Assembly: GCA_050184585.1 (NCBI GenBank)
Contig: JBFXAF010000002.1
Span: 558,001-622,000, forward strand
From: JBFXAF01 sp050184585
Lineage (GTDB): Bacteria; Pseudomonadota; Alphaproteobacteria; Rhizobiales; Rhizobiaceae
Reading direction: 5' to 3'
Length of the DNA stretch: 64,000 nt
The translations under genes were made by a program, and so were the position numbers. This document shows positions 41,587 to 51,582 of the stretch, piece by piece. The notes beneath the pieces were generated by a model, which saw only the letters and a program-made list of their open reading frames with translations, was not told where the DNA came from and searched no databases. How positions within the stretch are numbered: position 1 is the stretch's first letter; the number at the start of each line of letters is the position of its first letter.

Positions 41587-42432
41587 ATGAACCGGCACGT
41601 CGCGACGCCCGAAGCAGCCTCGGTTCCGCTCCAGCGCGTGCGGGGAACGGGTGTCCTGTCGGTGCGCACGCTCGACGGCCGGACCCGCATCGAACGGCTG
41701 TTCCAGGAGGGCGCCGCCAAGATCAGGTTCCCGGCGAGTCCTGGGGGGCACCTCGAGGCGGTCCTCATCAACACTGCGGGCGGCCTGACGGGCGGCGACA
41801 GGATGGCGTGGCGGGTCGACGTCGGAGCGGATGCCGCGGCCGTATTCACCACCCAGGCCTGCGAGAAGGTGTACAGGTCGACCGGAGCGGCGGCGGACGT
41901 GCGCTGCACGCTGGCCGTCGCGGCCGGCGGTCACCTGTCGTGGCTTCCCCAGGAGACGATCGTCTTCGACCGCTCGTGCTTCCGCCGCACCATCGACGCC
42001 ACGATCGCGCCCGGGGCCACCGCGCTGATCGTGGAATCGACTCTGTTCGGCAGGCTGGCGCGCGGCGAGCGCGTCACTGCTGCGATGTTCGCCGATCGCT
42101 GGCGCGTTCGCGTCGGCGAACGCCTAGTCCACGCCGAGGACTTCAGGATCGGTCCCGAGGTCGCGGCGACACTGGCAAGACCGGCCTGCGCGGCAGGCGG
42201 CCTCGCCACGGCAACCGTCCTGGCGATCGGCGGCGACCTTGACGGCCGGCTCGGAGACGTCCGCGACATCGTCGGCGACCGCGGCGGCGCAAGCGCATGG
42301 AACGTCGGCGGGACTGGCAAGCTTCTTGCGAGGCTGGTCACGGCAGACGGATACGCGCTGCGCCAGCGTCTGGCGCCGCTCATCCACCTGCTCAATGGCG
42401 AGGCAGGGCTGCCCAAGGTTTGGTCAACCTAG
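41587..42432 (+). CDS. ureD: Urease accessory protein UreD
   Basis: 281 residues. Family stretches include NTAGGLTGGDRM, TTQACEKVYRS and GGHLSWLPQETIVFD. UreD (UreH) forms the UreDFG complex on apo-urease that receives nickel. It is the first gene of the urease block, 16 bases before ureA. The 176-base region upstream, shared with the divergent GST gene, shows no clear sigma-54 or NtrC site; it contains a 14-base palindrome, GGATCCGCGGATCC, at 41433-41446. Confidence 0.95.
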   Translation: MNRHVATPEAASVPLQRVRGTGVLSVRTLDGRTRIERLFQEGAAKIRFPASPGGHLEAVLINTAGGLTGGDRMAWRVDVGADAAAVFTTQACEKVYRSTGAAADVRCTLAVAAGGHLSWLPQETIVFDRSCFRRTIDATIAPGATALIVESTLFGRLARGERVTAAMFADRWRVRVGERLVHAEDFRIGPEVAATLARPACAAGGLATATVLAIGGDLDGRLGDVRDIVGDRGGASAWNVGGTGKLLARLVTADGYALRQRLAPLIHLLNGEAGLPKVWST

Positions 42433-42448
42433 GAGTACATCCGGAACA

Positions 42449-42751
42449 ATGAACCTGACGCCGAGGGAAAAGGACAAGCTGCTGGTGGCCATGGCCGCGA
42501 TCGTCGCCCGCAAGCGGCTCGAACGCGGCGTGAAGCTCAACCACCCAGAAGCCATCGCGTTGATCACCGACTTCGTCGTCGAAGGCGCGCGCGACGGCCG
42601 CTCGGTGGCGGAACTGATGGAAGCCGGCGCCCACGTCGTAACCCGCGACCAGGTCATGGAAGGCATCGCGGAAATGATCCACGACGTGCAGGTGGAGGCG
42701 ACGTTCCCCGACGGCACCAAGCTGGTCACCGTTCACGAGCCGGTCCGTTAG
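42449..42751 (+). CDS. ureA: Urease gamma subunit
   Basis: 100 residues, exact family length. It begins MNLTPREKDKLLVAMAAIVA and includes RGVKLNHPEAIALI and MEGIAEMIHDVQVEATFPDG, all strongly conserved. It assembles with UreB and UreC into (ABC)3 urease, which hydrolyses urea to ammonia and carbamate. GGAG occurs upstream of the ATG at 42449. A DUF1272 gene follows within 3 bases. Confidence 0.98.
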   Translation: MNLTPREKDKLLVAMAAIVARKRLERGVKLNHPEAIALITDFVVEGARDGRSVAELMEAGAHVVTRDQVMEGIAEMIHDVQVEATFPDGTKLVTVHEPVR

Positions 42752-42754
42752 AGC

Positions 42755-43009
42755 ATGCTGGACCTTCGCCCCAACTGCGAATGCTGCGACCGCGACCTGC
42801 CGCCGGAGACCGGCGAAGCGCGCATCTGCACCTTCGAATGCACCTTCTGCGCCGAATGCGCGGACGACGTGCTCGACGGCGTCTGTCCGAACTGCGGGGG
42901 CGGATTGGTCGCCCGGCCGATCCGCCCGGCGGCCATGCTTGCAACACACCCGGCGTCGACGCGACGCGTGCTCAGGGCGGAGGGCTGCGGCCCCCGCATG
43001 GCCGGCTAG
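42755..43009 (+). CDS. DUF1272 cysteine-rich small protein
   Basis: 84 residues. Two cysteine clusters (NCECCDRD and CTFECTFCAECADD) plus CPNCGG suggest a zinc-binding fold, as in DUF1272 proteins, whose function is not known. It lies 3 bases after ureA and 21 before ureJ, inside the urease operon. The C-terminal 25 residues after RPIRPAA are outside the usual domain. A role in metal handling is possible but unproven. Confidence 0.85.
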   Translation: MLDLRPNCECCDRDLPPETGEARICTFECTFCAECADDVLDGVCPNCGGGLVARPIRPAAMLATHPASTRRVLRAEGCGPRMAG

Positions 43010-43030
43010 AGTGAAGGAGAACAGGAGATC

Positions 43031-43621
43031 ATGCTCAGAAAGATTGGCATCGCAACCATCGTGCTGGCGGCCTCCAGCATGCCCGCCTTCGCCCATCTCA
43101 ATCCAGAGGAGCACGGCTCGTTCGCGGCAGGCTTCTCCCATCCGCTCTTCGGGACCGACCATATCCTGGCGATGGTCGCGGTCGGTCTCTGGGCCGCGCT
43201 GCTGGGCGGCCGCGCCGTCTGGCTCGTGCCGACAGCCTTCGTCGGCACCATGGCGCTCGGTTTCGCCGCCTCGCTCCTCGACCTGCCGCTACCCTTCGTC
43301 GAGCCGGTGATCCTCGCCTCCGTCGTCGTCATCGGCCTGCTCGCCGCGGTGGCGCTCAGGGTGCCGGCCTGGCTCGGCATGACGATGGTCGGCTTCTTCG
43401 CCTTCTTCCATGGGCATGCCCATGGCGGGGAGATCGGCGCGGCGACTGCCCTGGCCTATGGAGCCGGCTTCGCCTTGGCCACCGCCCTGCTTCATGCGGC
43501 GGGCGTGGCGACAGGCTCGAGCCTTCCGCGTCTCATCGGCGGGGAGGCAGGCCGGTACGCGACACGCGTGGCGGGCGCCGCCACCGCGCTCGGCGGGCTC
43601 TGGCTGGCGCTGGGGGCCTGA
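43031..43621 (+). CDS. ureJ: HupE/UreJ-family protein, probable nickel permease
   Basis: 196 residues with a signal-like first segment and about six membrane helices. The signature HPLFGTDHILAMVAVGLWAAL holds conserved His and Asp thought to bind Ni2+, and FHGHAHGGEIG is a second His-rich hallmark. HupE/UreJ proteins import nickel for hydrogenase or urease. The place in the operon between ureA and ureB fits. It starts after AAGGAGAAC and ends 4 bases before ureB. Confidence 0.92.
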   Translation: MLRKIGIATIVLAASSMPAFAHLNPEEHGSFAAGFSHPLFGTDHILAMVAVGLWAALLGGRAVWLVPTAFVGTMALGFAASLLDLPLPFVEPVILASVVVIGLLAAVALRVPAWLGMTMVGFFAFFHGHAHGGEIGAATALAYGAGFALATALLHAAGVATGSSLPRLIGGEAGRYATRVAGAATALGGLWLALGA

Positions 43622-43625
43622 GACC

Positions 43626-43952
43626 ATGGCCCGACTGCTCGCTAACTCCGCCCCCGGCCAGGTCATCACCGCGCCCGGCGAGATCGAACTCAACGCCGGC
43701 CGGCCGACGGTGACGCTCAAGGTCGCCAACACAGGCGACCGGCCGATTCAGGTCGGCAGCCACTACCATTTCGCGGAAACCAACGGCGCGCTCCGGTTCG
43801 ACCGGGACCAGGCGCGCGGCATGCGCCTCGACATCGCGGCCGGGACCGCGGTTCGGTTCGAGCCGGGACAGGAGCGGGACGTGACGCTGGTTTCCTTCGG
43901 CGGCGGGCGGGAGGTCTACGGCTTCCGCCAGATGGTGATGGGCAAGCTGTGA
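43626..43952 (+). CDS. ureB: Urease beta subunit
   Basis: 108 residues from the ATG at 43626. PGQVITAPGEIELNAGRPT, VGSHYHFAETN and FGGGREVYGFRQMVMGKL are canonical. The family is a small beta-barrel subunit of urease. Its TGA shares an A with the ATG of the next gene (TGATG at 43950-43954). ureC is 2 kb away, beyond two genes on the opposite strand. Confidence 0.98.
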   Translation: MARLLANSAPGQVITAPGEIELNAGRPTVTLKVANTGDRPIQVGSHYHFAETNGALRFDRDQARGMRLDIAAGTAVRFEPGQERDVTLVSFGGGREVYGFRQMVMGKL

Positions 43953-44362
43953 TGCCGCTCCGAGCCATGATCGTCTCCGCCGTCGTCGCCTGCGTCTGGG
44001 CATCCGGCGCGATGAGCCAGGACGAGGTCGATTGCGACGATCCGATCACGCAATCCGACATGAACCAGTGCGCCGCGATCGACTACGAGGAAGCCGACGC
44101 CGAACTCAACGCGACCTGGAAGGAGGCTCGGGCGGCGGCGAAGGCGCTGGACGAGGAGCAGCCCGAGGAATGGAGGGGCGCGGTCGACGCGCTCGTGGAG
44201 GGCCAGCGCGGCTGGATCGCGTATCGCGACGGGGCCTGCGAACTCTACGGCTTCGAGGCCCGAGGCGGGTCGATGGAATCCATGCTCGTTTCGGGCTGCA
44301 AGGCAACGATGACCCGCGCAAGGACGAAGGAACTGCGCGAGTTCGTGGACGGGCCGCAATAG
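43952..44362 (+). CDS. LprI-family (DUF1311) secreted protein
   Basis: 136 residues from the ATG at 43952 (a GTG directly before it is the alternative). A signal peptide (about 1-23, ...CVWASGAMS) is followed by the LprI pattern: VDCDDPITQSDMNQCAA, EEADAELNATWKEA and QRGWIAYRDGACELYG, with conserved cysteines that form disulphides in the periplasm. Some members inhibit lysozyme. It is translationally coupled to ureB, which says little about its job. Confidence 0.82.
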   Translation: MPLRAMIVSAVVACVWASGAMSQDEVDCDDPITQSDMNQCAAIDYEEADAELNATWKEARAAAKALDEEQPEEWRGAVDALVEGQRGWIAYRDGACELYGFEARGGSMESMLVSGCKATMTRARTKELREFVDGPQ

Positions 44363-44405
44363 AATGCCGGCCGACTCGGCCGTCCACGCGCCGGGCGACG
44401 CCCGC

Positions 44406-44891
44406 CTACCGTGCGGGCGGCTTCGCCGCCGCGAAGATGATGACGTCCTTCGCCTCCCCGAACTCGAGCGCGACGACATCGCGAGGCAGGATCTGTCGCG
44501 AATCGAGGGCGTGATAGAGCATCGCGTTGCCCTCGATTTCGGTGCGAAGCTCGCTGATCTCGGATTGATATTCGGAGATCTTGGCGTCGACTTCCGCCGG
44601 GGGGCCACCCTCGGTCACGCCCGAATCGGCGAGATAGACGATGTCGATCCGATCGAGCGCGGTGACCTTGCGCACGGCGGAAATGTAGTCGGAGTTCCGC
44701 TCGATCGCGGCAATGACGCGAGCCGGGTCGGCCTCGGCCCGCGTTTCTTCCTCATGGACCTCGGAGCCGATGATCGTATCGATCGCCTCGGGATCGCTGA
44801 GGCCCTGCGCCGGAGCGACGACCGGCCATGCCGCCGCGCACAAGGCCAGCATGGCGGCCATCAGGGCGTTCCTGTGATTGATCGAATGCAT
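44406..44891 (-). CDS. Hypothetical exported protein
   Basis: 161 residues with a good signal peptide (residues 1-29, ...AAAWPVVAPAQG). The mature part is acidic and shows no domain I recognise. The middle has a conserved-looking VRKVTALDRIDIVYLAD stretch, then a possible short coiled coil (DAKISEYQSEISELRTEI). It lies downstream of the di-haem cytochrome on the same strand (84 bases) and the two may be one unit; both interrupt the urease cluster. Confidence 0.75.
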   Translation of the reverse strand: MHSINHRNALMAAMLALCAAAWPVVAPAQGLSDPEAIDTIIGSEVHEEETRAEADPARVIAAIERNSDYISAVRKVTALDRIDIVYLADSGVTEGGPPAEVDAKISEYQSEISELRTEIEGNAMLYHALDSRQILPRDVVALEFGEAKDVIIFAAAKPPAR

Positions 44892-44975
44892 GTTCGGCGT
44901 CTCCCTCGTGTTGCCGTATCATCGGCAACGCACGGGGATCGGCATCCGTTCCCTGACCTGCGGCGTTGCGCCGCC

Positions 44976-45821
44976 TCAGCCGGGATTGGGCAGCGGCGGC
45001 AGGCTGCGCAGGTAGAGGATGATGGCGTCGAGATCCTCGGGCGTCATCCTGGCCAGGAACGGATAGGGCATGGGCGGCAGCATCGCCGCGCCGCCGGGTC
45101 GAACGCCCTGCGTGATCATCGCCTCGAGTTCGTCGTCGCTCCATCCGGCGATGCCGTCCTCGGATGGCGTGATGTTCGAGGAAACGGACGTGCCCCACGG
45201 GCCGTGGAACTCGAAGCCGCCCTGACCGAGCGCGGTGTCGAGCATCGGCCCCTGAGGCCCCATCGGGGTATGGCATTCCATGCAGTGGGCGATCGGTCCC
45301 GCGAGATAGGCGCCGTATTCCACGGTCACGCCGCGCGCCGGCGCCTTCACGCTCTCGACGGGCGGGCCATAGGCGGGCGGCAACGGGATACGATAGGTGG
45401 AGGCCGGCACCTCGTTCTCCACGGCTGGTACGGTGCGCAGGAACGCGACGATGGCCGCCAGGTCCTCGTCGCCGAGGCCCTTGTACATGATAAGCGGCAT
45501 CGGCGGTCCGATCACGCTGCCATCAGGCCTGATGCCTTCTCTGATCGCCTTCGCAAGCTCGGCGTCCGACCATTGCGCCACGCGTCCGGCGGGCGTGATG
45601 TTCGCCGCATATGCGGTGAAGGGCTCGATGTCCTCGACGAGACGGCCGGCCAGCTCCTGCTCCATGACGAAGCCGTTCGGACCGATGGGGGTGTGGCAGT
45701 TGCCGCAGCCGGCGGGCCCCCGCACCAGATACTCGCCCCGTTCGACCAGCGTTTCCGCGCCGGAAACGCCGACGAGACCCACGCTCATGAGAGCGGCGGC
45801 CGCCACCTGCCTCATTGCCAT
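44976..45821 (-). CDS. Di-haem c-type cytochrome
   Basis: 281 residues from the ATG at 45821, which has GAGGGGGAA upstream; the frame is open to 45878 without a better start. A signal peptide (1-22) precedes two similar haem domains with CGNCH (C39, C42) and CMECH (C180, C183). MPLIMYKGLGDEDLAAIVAFLRT and MPYPFLARMTPEDLDAIILYLRS are parallel repeats carrying likely axial Met residues. It resembles cytochrome subunits of membrane dehydrogenases, yet no dehydrogenase is adjacent. It is divergent from ureC. Confidence 0.9.
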   Translation of the reverse strand: MAMRQVAAAALMSVGLVGVSGAETLVERGEYLVRGPAGCGNCHTPIGPNGFVMEQELAGRLVEDIEPFTAYAANITPAGRVAQWSDAELAKAIREGIRPDGSVIGPPMPLIMYKGLGDEDLAAIVAFLRTVPAVENEVPASTYRIPLPPAYGPPVESVKAPARGVTVEYGAYLAGPIAHCMECHTPMGPQGPMLDTALGQGGFEFHGPWGTSVSSNITPSEDGIAGWSDDELEAMITQGVRPGGAAMLPPMPYPFLARMTPEDLDAIILYLRSLPPLPNPG

Positions 45822-45953
45822 TGCATTTCCCCCTCGCTGGGTGCGCCGCATGAACGAACGGCGCGCCTCGCTACCCATGGCCGCAGCCTAGGTTCGACCT
45901 GCCCCAACGTCAATCAGGTCCGCAGGGCCAGCGACACACCGGAGCGATAGACC

Positions 45954-47660
<1,707 letters not shown>

Positions 47661-47784
47661 CGGGCGATTGGACCAGTCCAACGACAAGTCTCGGCGTGAG
47701 AACGACAAGCGTTTGCCAAGCTGCGAAAGGCCGCGACCACAAAATCTCTTTGCGAACGACCCATGCGGGCGCAATATGTAGGCC

Positions 47785-48249
47785 ATGAACAGGATTTTCC
47801 GACCAGAGCAATTGACTCCCATCGAGGCGGATTATGCTCGCTGGTGCGCGGAGCAGGGCGCCCTTCTGCGGGAGGGCCGCCTCGACGCGATCGACCGCGC
47901 GAATCTCGCCGAGGAGATCGAGAGCTTGGGACGGAGTCAGGCCGACGAAATCGAAAGCAGGCTGGGGGTTCTTCTCGTCCATCTGCTCAAATGGCGGTTC
48001 CAGCCGGAGAAACGCTCGAACAGCTGGAAAGCGACGATCGCCGAACAGCGCGCTCGCATCAATCGGAGAATCCGCCAGAATCCGAGCCTCGCGGACCATC
48101 CCGCCGAAGTCCTCGCCGAGGAGTATCGCCTGGCGCCCTTGAAGGCCTCGGGCGAGACTGGACTGCCTGAAGACACTTTCCCGGCCGTTTGCCCCTTCAG
48201 CGTCGAGCAGGTTCTGGACCCGGACTGGCTGCCCGAGGCCGGTCGATAA
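47785..48249 (+). CDS. DUF29 family protein (copy 1)
   Basis: 154 residues. It has the DUF29 pattern: YARWCAEQGALLREGRLDAI, NLAEEIESLGRSQADEI and LLVHLLKWRFQPEKRSNSW. It is wholly helical in prediction by eye, with no signal peptide or membrane segment. DUF29 proteins are common and often multicopy in alphaproteobacteria and cyanobacteria; their function is unknown. A clear paralogue lies at 49193-49684. The gene follows ureC by 124 bases. Confidence 0.85.
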   Translation: MNRIFRPEQLTPIEADYARWCAEQGALLREGRLDAIDRANLAEEIESLGRSQADEIESRLGVLLVHLLKWRFQPEKRSNSWKATIAEQRARINRRIRQNPSLADHPAEVLAEEYRLAPLKASGETGLPEDTFPAVCPFSVEQVLDPDWLPEAGR

Positions 48250-48309
48250 CGCTGCGGTCTTGCCGTTCCGACGCTTGCTTCCGAAACGACGCCGACGCAA
48301 TTTCCGTAC

Positions 48310-48858
48310 ATGAAGCGGGTGTTCTGGGCGGTCTTCGCGGGGACGGCGGCGGTCTATGCCGCCATGATCCTCTGGTCGATCCCGAAGATCACCGTGTCAT
48401 CCGAAGGCGAAAGCCTGCTCCCTTTCGACCTGAGGCCTTTCGGCTACGATTTCACCGCGGCCCATGCCTATCTCGAAGCGCTGACCGCCGACGCCACAGC
48501 GTCGTATCTCGGGCTCCAGCACACCTTCGACATGTTTTTCCCGGCGCTCGTCGCGACAACGGTCGCGCTGGCGACGCTGCTACTCTCGCCGGTCTCATGG
48601 GGTTTCGCGCGCTGGATGCTGGCGCTCATCGTGCTGCCTGGCATGGTGTTCGACTATTGCGAGAACGCGGCGGTCGCTGCGATGCTTGCCGCCGGCGCCA
48701 GTGGCCTGACGCCGGACCTTGCAATCCGGGCGAACGGCTTCACGGTGTTGAAGAGCGCGTTCAACGCCCTATCGATGGCGATCGTGCTGGTCATGATCGC
48801 CAATCATCTGGTCAGGCGCTTTCGCCGCAACCGAACTCCGACGCAGGAACCATCATGA
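48310..48858 (+). CDS. Four-helix membrane protein of unknown function
   Basis: 182 residues with four predicted membrane helices (VFWAVFAGTAAVYAAMILW, FFPALVATTVALATLLL, WMLALIVLPGMVFDY, SAFNALSMAIVLVMIA). A stretch DYCENAAVAAMLAAG follows the third helix. The tail is basic. I do not recognise a family. Its stop overlaps the start of the ABM-domain gene (ATGA), so the two are expressed together. Confidence 0.8.
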   Translation: MKRVFWAVFAGTAAVYAAMILWSIPKITVSSEGESLLPFDLRPFGYDFTAAHAYLEALTADATASYLGLQHTFDMFFPALVATTVALATLLLSPVSWGFARWMLALIVLPGMVFDYCENAAVAAMLAAGASGLTPDLAIRANGFTVLKSAFNALSMAIVLVMIANHLVRRFRRNRTPTQEPS

Positions 48859-49151
48859 TCTATGTCATCGCCACACTGACCATCCGTCCGGGCTCGCTCG
48901 AAGCGTTGAAGCCGCATGCGGCCGCCTGCATCAGGGAGACGCGGAAGGAAAAGGGCTGCATCGCCTACGACCTATTCGCCAGCGTCACCGATCCGGAAAC
49001 GCTGGTCTTCGTGGAGAAGTGGGAAAATCGCGAGGACCTGACCGCCCACTCCAAGCAGCCGCATCTCGCGGAATGGCGCGCGGCGAGCGCGCCGCATCTC
49101 GTCTCGCGCGTCATCGAGATCGTCCATCCGGAGAAGGTGGAGGGGTTCTGA
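48855..49151 (+). CDS. Antibiotic biosynthesis monooxygenase (ABM)-domain protein
   Basis: 98 residues forming one ferredoxin-like ABM domain: IATLTIRPGSLEALKPHA, KEKGCIAYDLFASVTDPETL and FVEKWENREDLTAHSKQPH. Such small dimeric proteins include YgiN-type quinol monooxygenases and haem-degrading enzymes; many are uncharacterised. It overlaps the membrane-protein gene by 4 bases. The conserved WENREDLTAH favours the YgiN-like quinol monooxygenase group, but activity is not proven. Confidence 0.87.
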   Translation: MIYVIATLTIRPGSLEALKPHAAACIRETRKEKGCIAYDLFASVTDPETLVFVEKWENREDLTAHSKQPHLAEWRAASAPHLVSRVIEIVHPEKVEGF

Positions 49152-49192
49152 GGGCGTTTTGCACAGGCCCGAATTGGGTGCATAATCCAGCA

Positions 49193-49684
49193 ATGAACAA
49201 GATCGACCGCATCGGAAACGCAACGCCCTATGAGGCGGATTACGCTCTGTGGTGCGCCGAGCAGGGCGCGCTTCTCCGCGCGGGGCGCCTAAACGCGCTC
49301 GACCGGGAGAACCTTGCCGAGGAGATCGAAAGCTTGGGGCGGAGCGACAAGAGGGAAATTCGTAGCCGATTGGAAGTGCTGGTCCGGCATTTGCTGAAGT
49401 GGGAATACCAAGCCACCAAGCGCAAGTCTGGGTGGCTTTCAACAATCTTCGAGCAGCGAACACAATTGAAGCTGGTTCTCGAGGACAGTCCGAGCCTGCA
49501 GGGATTTCCGGCGTCCCAGTTGCCGCAGATGTATTCGATTGCGCGGATGAAGGCGCGCGATGAGACGCGTCTCGCTGTCGGCACCCTTCCGAGTGACTGC
49601 CCGTATTCGATCGCGCAGATTCTTGATGAAGAGTTCCTACCCGGCTTGCCCTGGTCACCTGATGAACTGGCCGAGGCTGAGTAG
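49193..49684 (+). CDS. DUF29 family protein (copy 2)
   Basis: 163 residues. YEADYALWCAEQGALLRAGRL and NLAEEIESLGRSDKREIRSRL parallel copy 1 at 47785 closely, and the C-terminal DETRLAVGTLPSDCPYSIAQIL aligns with GETGLPEDTFPAVCPFSVEQVL of copy 1. The duplication is old, because the middle and the ends differ. It is slightly richer in A/T than its neighbours. Function unknown. Confidence 0.85.
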   Translation: MNKIDRIGNATPYEADYALWCAEQGALLRAGRLNALDRENLAEEIESLGRSDKREIRSRLEVLVRHLLKWEYQATKRKSGWLSTIFEQRTQLKLVLEDSPSLQGFPASQLPQMYSIARMKARDETRLAVGTLPSDCPYSIAQILDEEFLPGLPWSPDELAEAE

Positions 49685-49688
49685 GGGG

Positions 49689-50291
49689 ATGTACCAGGCA
49701 TTCGGTTCCCGTGGTTCCCGTGTCTCCCGCGTCCTGTGGATGCTCGAGGAGCTCGGCGAGCCCTACGAGTTCGTTCCGGTGAAGCTGCGTTCCGAGCGCG
49801 CCTATGAGCTGAACCCGTCCGGCAAGGTGCCGATCCTCGTCGACGGCGACGTCAGGATCACGGACTCGGCGGCCATCGTCGTCTATCTGGCCGACAAGCA
49901 TGCCGGGAAGGGTTTCGGCGCCAATCCGGGACTGGCCGGCCGCGCCGAGATGGATTCCTGGATGCATTTCGCCCAGTCCGAGTTCGAGGCGCCGCTGTGG
50001 AACAAGCTGCGTCACCGCTTCCTGCTTCCGGAGGCGCTTCGCGTCGACGTCGGGCCGGCCGCTGCCTATGATTTCGCCAACGAGGTCAAGGCGCTCGACC
50101 GGCGGCTGGACGGCAAGGACTACGCGCTGGGCGACCGGTTCAGCGCCATCGACGTGATGCTCGGCGACATGGGCGGCTGGGCGCGCGCCGGCAAGTTCAA
50201 GATCGAATCCGACAAAGTGAACGCCTATCTGGACCGCGTGCTGGCGCGGCCCGCGCGCGCGCGCGCGCAAACCAACGGCGGCTCGTTCTGA
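49689..50291 (+). CDS. Glutathione S-transferase family protein
   Basis: 200 residues from the ATG at 49689 (AGGGGG directly before it; the longer frame overlaps the DUF29 gene). The thioredoxin-like N-terminus has SRVSRVLWMLEELGEPYEF and NPSGKVPILVDGDVRITDSAAI with the GSH-binding Asp-Ser. The C-terminal domain has YALGDRFSAIDVMLGDM. Near the end the DNA is an alternating CG run (50252-50267) coding for RPARARAQ. It lies 27 bases before ureE, though no urease role is known for GSTs. Confidence 0.9.
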   Translation: MYQAFGSRGSRVSRVLWMLEELGEPYEFVPVKLRSERAYELNPSGKVPILVDGDVRITDSAAIVVYLADKHAGKGFGANPGLAGRAEMDSWMHFAQSEFEAPLWNKLRHRFLLPEALRVDVGPAAAYDFANEVKALDRRLDGKDYALGDRFSAIDVMLGDMGGWARAGKFKIESDKVNAYLDRVLARPARARAQTNGGSF

Positions 50292-50318
50292 CAGCCCGCA
50301 CCTGCTACGGGAACCCTC

Positions 50319-50924
50319 ATGAAGTTCAGTCGCAGCGACGATTTCACATCCCTGCCCAGGGCTGTCTCGGTGGCAGACGGTGGCGGCATGGCCGAGCCGT
50401 TCGCGACCGCCACACTGGCCCATGACGAACGCCACCTGCGACGCCGCGTCGTCTTCCTGGAGGATGGCGGGCGCGTGCTGGTCGATCTCCCCGAGGCGGT
50501 GACGCTCGGGCACGGCGACAGGCTCGTGCTGGAGGACGGACGCCAGGTGGAAATCCGCGCGGCCGAGGAGGAACTCTACGACATCCGCGCCCGCGACGCG
50601 CTGCACCTCGCGGAGCTCTGCTGGCACATCGGCAACCGTCACTTGCAGGCGCAGATCGAAGAGGGTCGCATCCTCATCCTGCGCGACCATGTGATCAAGG
50701 CAATGCTCGAAGGGCTCGGCGCGACGGTGACCGACACGGCCGAACGCTTCAGTCCGCTGCGCGGGGCGTATTCGGGGCACGGGCACTCGCAGGGCCATGA
50801 TCACGGGCACCATGATCACGGGCATGCGCACGGGCATCACCATGACCATGGGCATGAACAGGGCGAGCGCGATTCATTCGGCCGCCTACCCGGCGATCCG
50901 CATTACGGCCACAACCATGGCTGA
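50319..50924 (+). CDS. ureE: Urease accessory protein UreE, nickel chaperone
   Basis: 201 residues. The N-terminal domain contains FLEDGGRVLVDLPEAVTLG and a peptide-binding fold. The C-terminal domain has AWHIGNRH-like LCWHIGNRHLQAQIEEGRIL, with the conserved nickel-binding His, and DHVIKAMLEGLGA. The tail (about residues 148-201) is a histidine-rich nickel store of HG/DHG repeats. It brings Ni2+ to UreG. Its 3' end overlaps ureF by 8 bases. Confidence 0.96.
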   Translation: MKFSRSDDFTSLPRAVSVADGGGMAEPFATATLAHDERHLRRRVVFLEDGGRVLVDLPEAVTLGHGDRLVLEDGRQVEIRAAEEELYDIRARDALHLAELCWHIGNRHLQAQIEEGRILILRDHVIKAMLEGLGATVTDTAERFSPLRGAYSGHGHSQGHDHGHHDHGHAHGHHHDHGHEQGERDSFGRLPGDPHYGHNHG

Positions 50925-51582
50925 ACAGGCGGCCGCCGAGCTGCGGCTGATCGCTTTCCTGTCGCCGACCTTTCCGGTCGGCGGATTCTCCTACAGCCAC
51001 GGGCTCGAACGCGCCGCCCATGACGGCCTGCTGCCCGACGCCGACGCGCTGTGCGAATGGCTCTCCGACCTCATGACCTTCGGCTCCGGCTGGAACGACG
51101 CGGTGCTGCTGGCGCAAGCCTGGCGTCGCGCCCGCGACGGGTCCGACCTTTCGGAACTCCGCGACCTGGCCGAGGCGTTGGCGGGGTCGGAAGAGCGGCA
51201 CCGGGAGACGATGCTGCAAGGCGCGGCCTTCGTGACCGCAGCCCGGGCATGGCCTTCCAATGTCTTCGACAGGCTGCCCTCGCCGTGCGCCTACTGTGTG
51301 GCGGTCGGAGCGGTGGCTGGCGGCCACGCCGTCAGGCTGGAACTGGCGCTGGCGGCGTTCCTTCAGGCCTTCGCCAGCAACCTTTGCCAGGCGGCGATCC
51401 GGCTCGGCGTGACCGGGCAGGCCGGAGCGGTCGAGACGCTGGTCCGGCTCGAAACGACGATACTGGGCATCTCCACTCAAGCCGCCGCGTCCAGCCTCGA
51501 CGATCTGGGTTCGGCCGCGCTACTCTCCGACATCGCCGCAATGCGACACGAGACCCAGCAGTCGAGGATTTTCCGCTCATGA
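50917..51582 (+). CDS. ureF: Urease accessory protein UreF
   Basis: 221 residues from the ATG at 50917, which gives the usual N-terminus (AEQAAAELRLIAFLSPTFPVGGFSYSHGLE, shown here only as a whole). An ATG at 50854 would extend it by 21 residues over the ureE His tail and is less likely. UreF gates GTP hydrolysis by UreG in the UreDFG activation complex. It overlaps ureE (8 bases) and ureG (ATGA). Confidence 0.94.
   Translation: MAEQAAAELRLIAFLSPTFPVGGFSYSHGLERAAHDGLLPDADALCEWLSDLMTFGSGWNDAVLLAQAWRRARDGSDLSELRDLAEALAGSEERHRETMLQGAAFVTAARAWPSNVFDRLPSPCAYCVAVGAVAGGHAVRLELALAAFLQAFASNLCQAAIRLGVTGQAGAVETLVRLETTILGISTQAAASSLDDLGSAALLSDIAAMRHETQQSRIFRS

Noticed and set aside
50252..50267. Alternating CG run
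   Set aside because: It lies inside the GST gene and simply encodes Arg/Ala codons near the C-terminus; too short to be treated as a regulatory or Z-DNA element.
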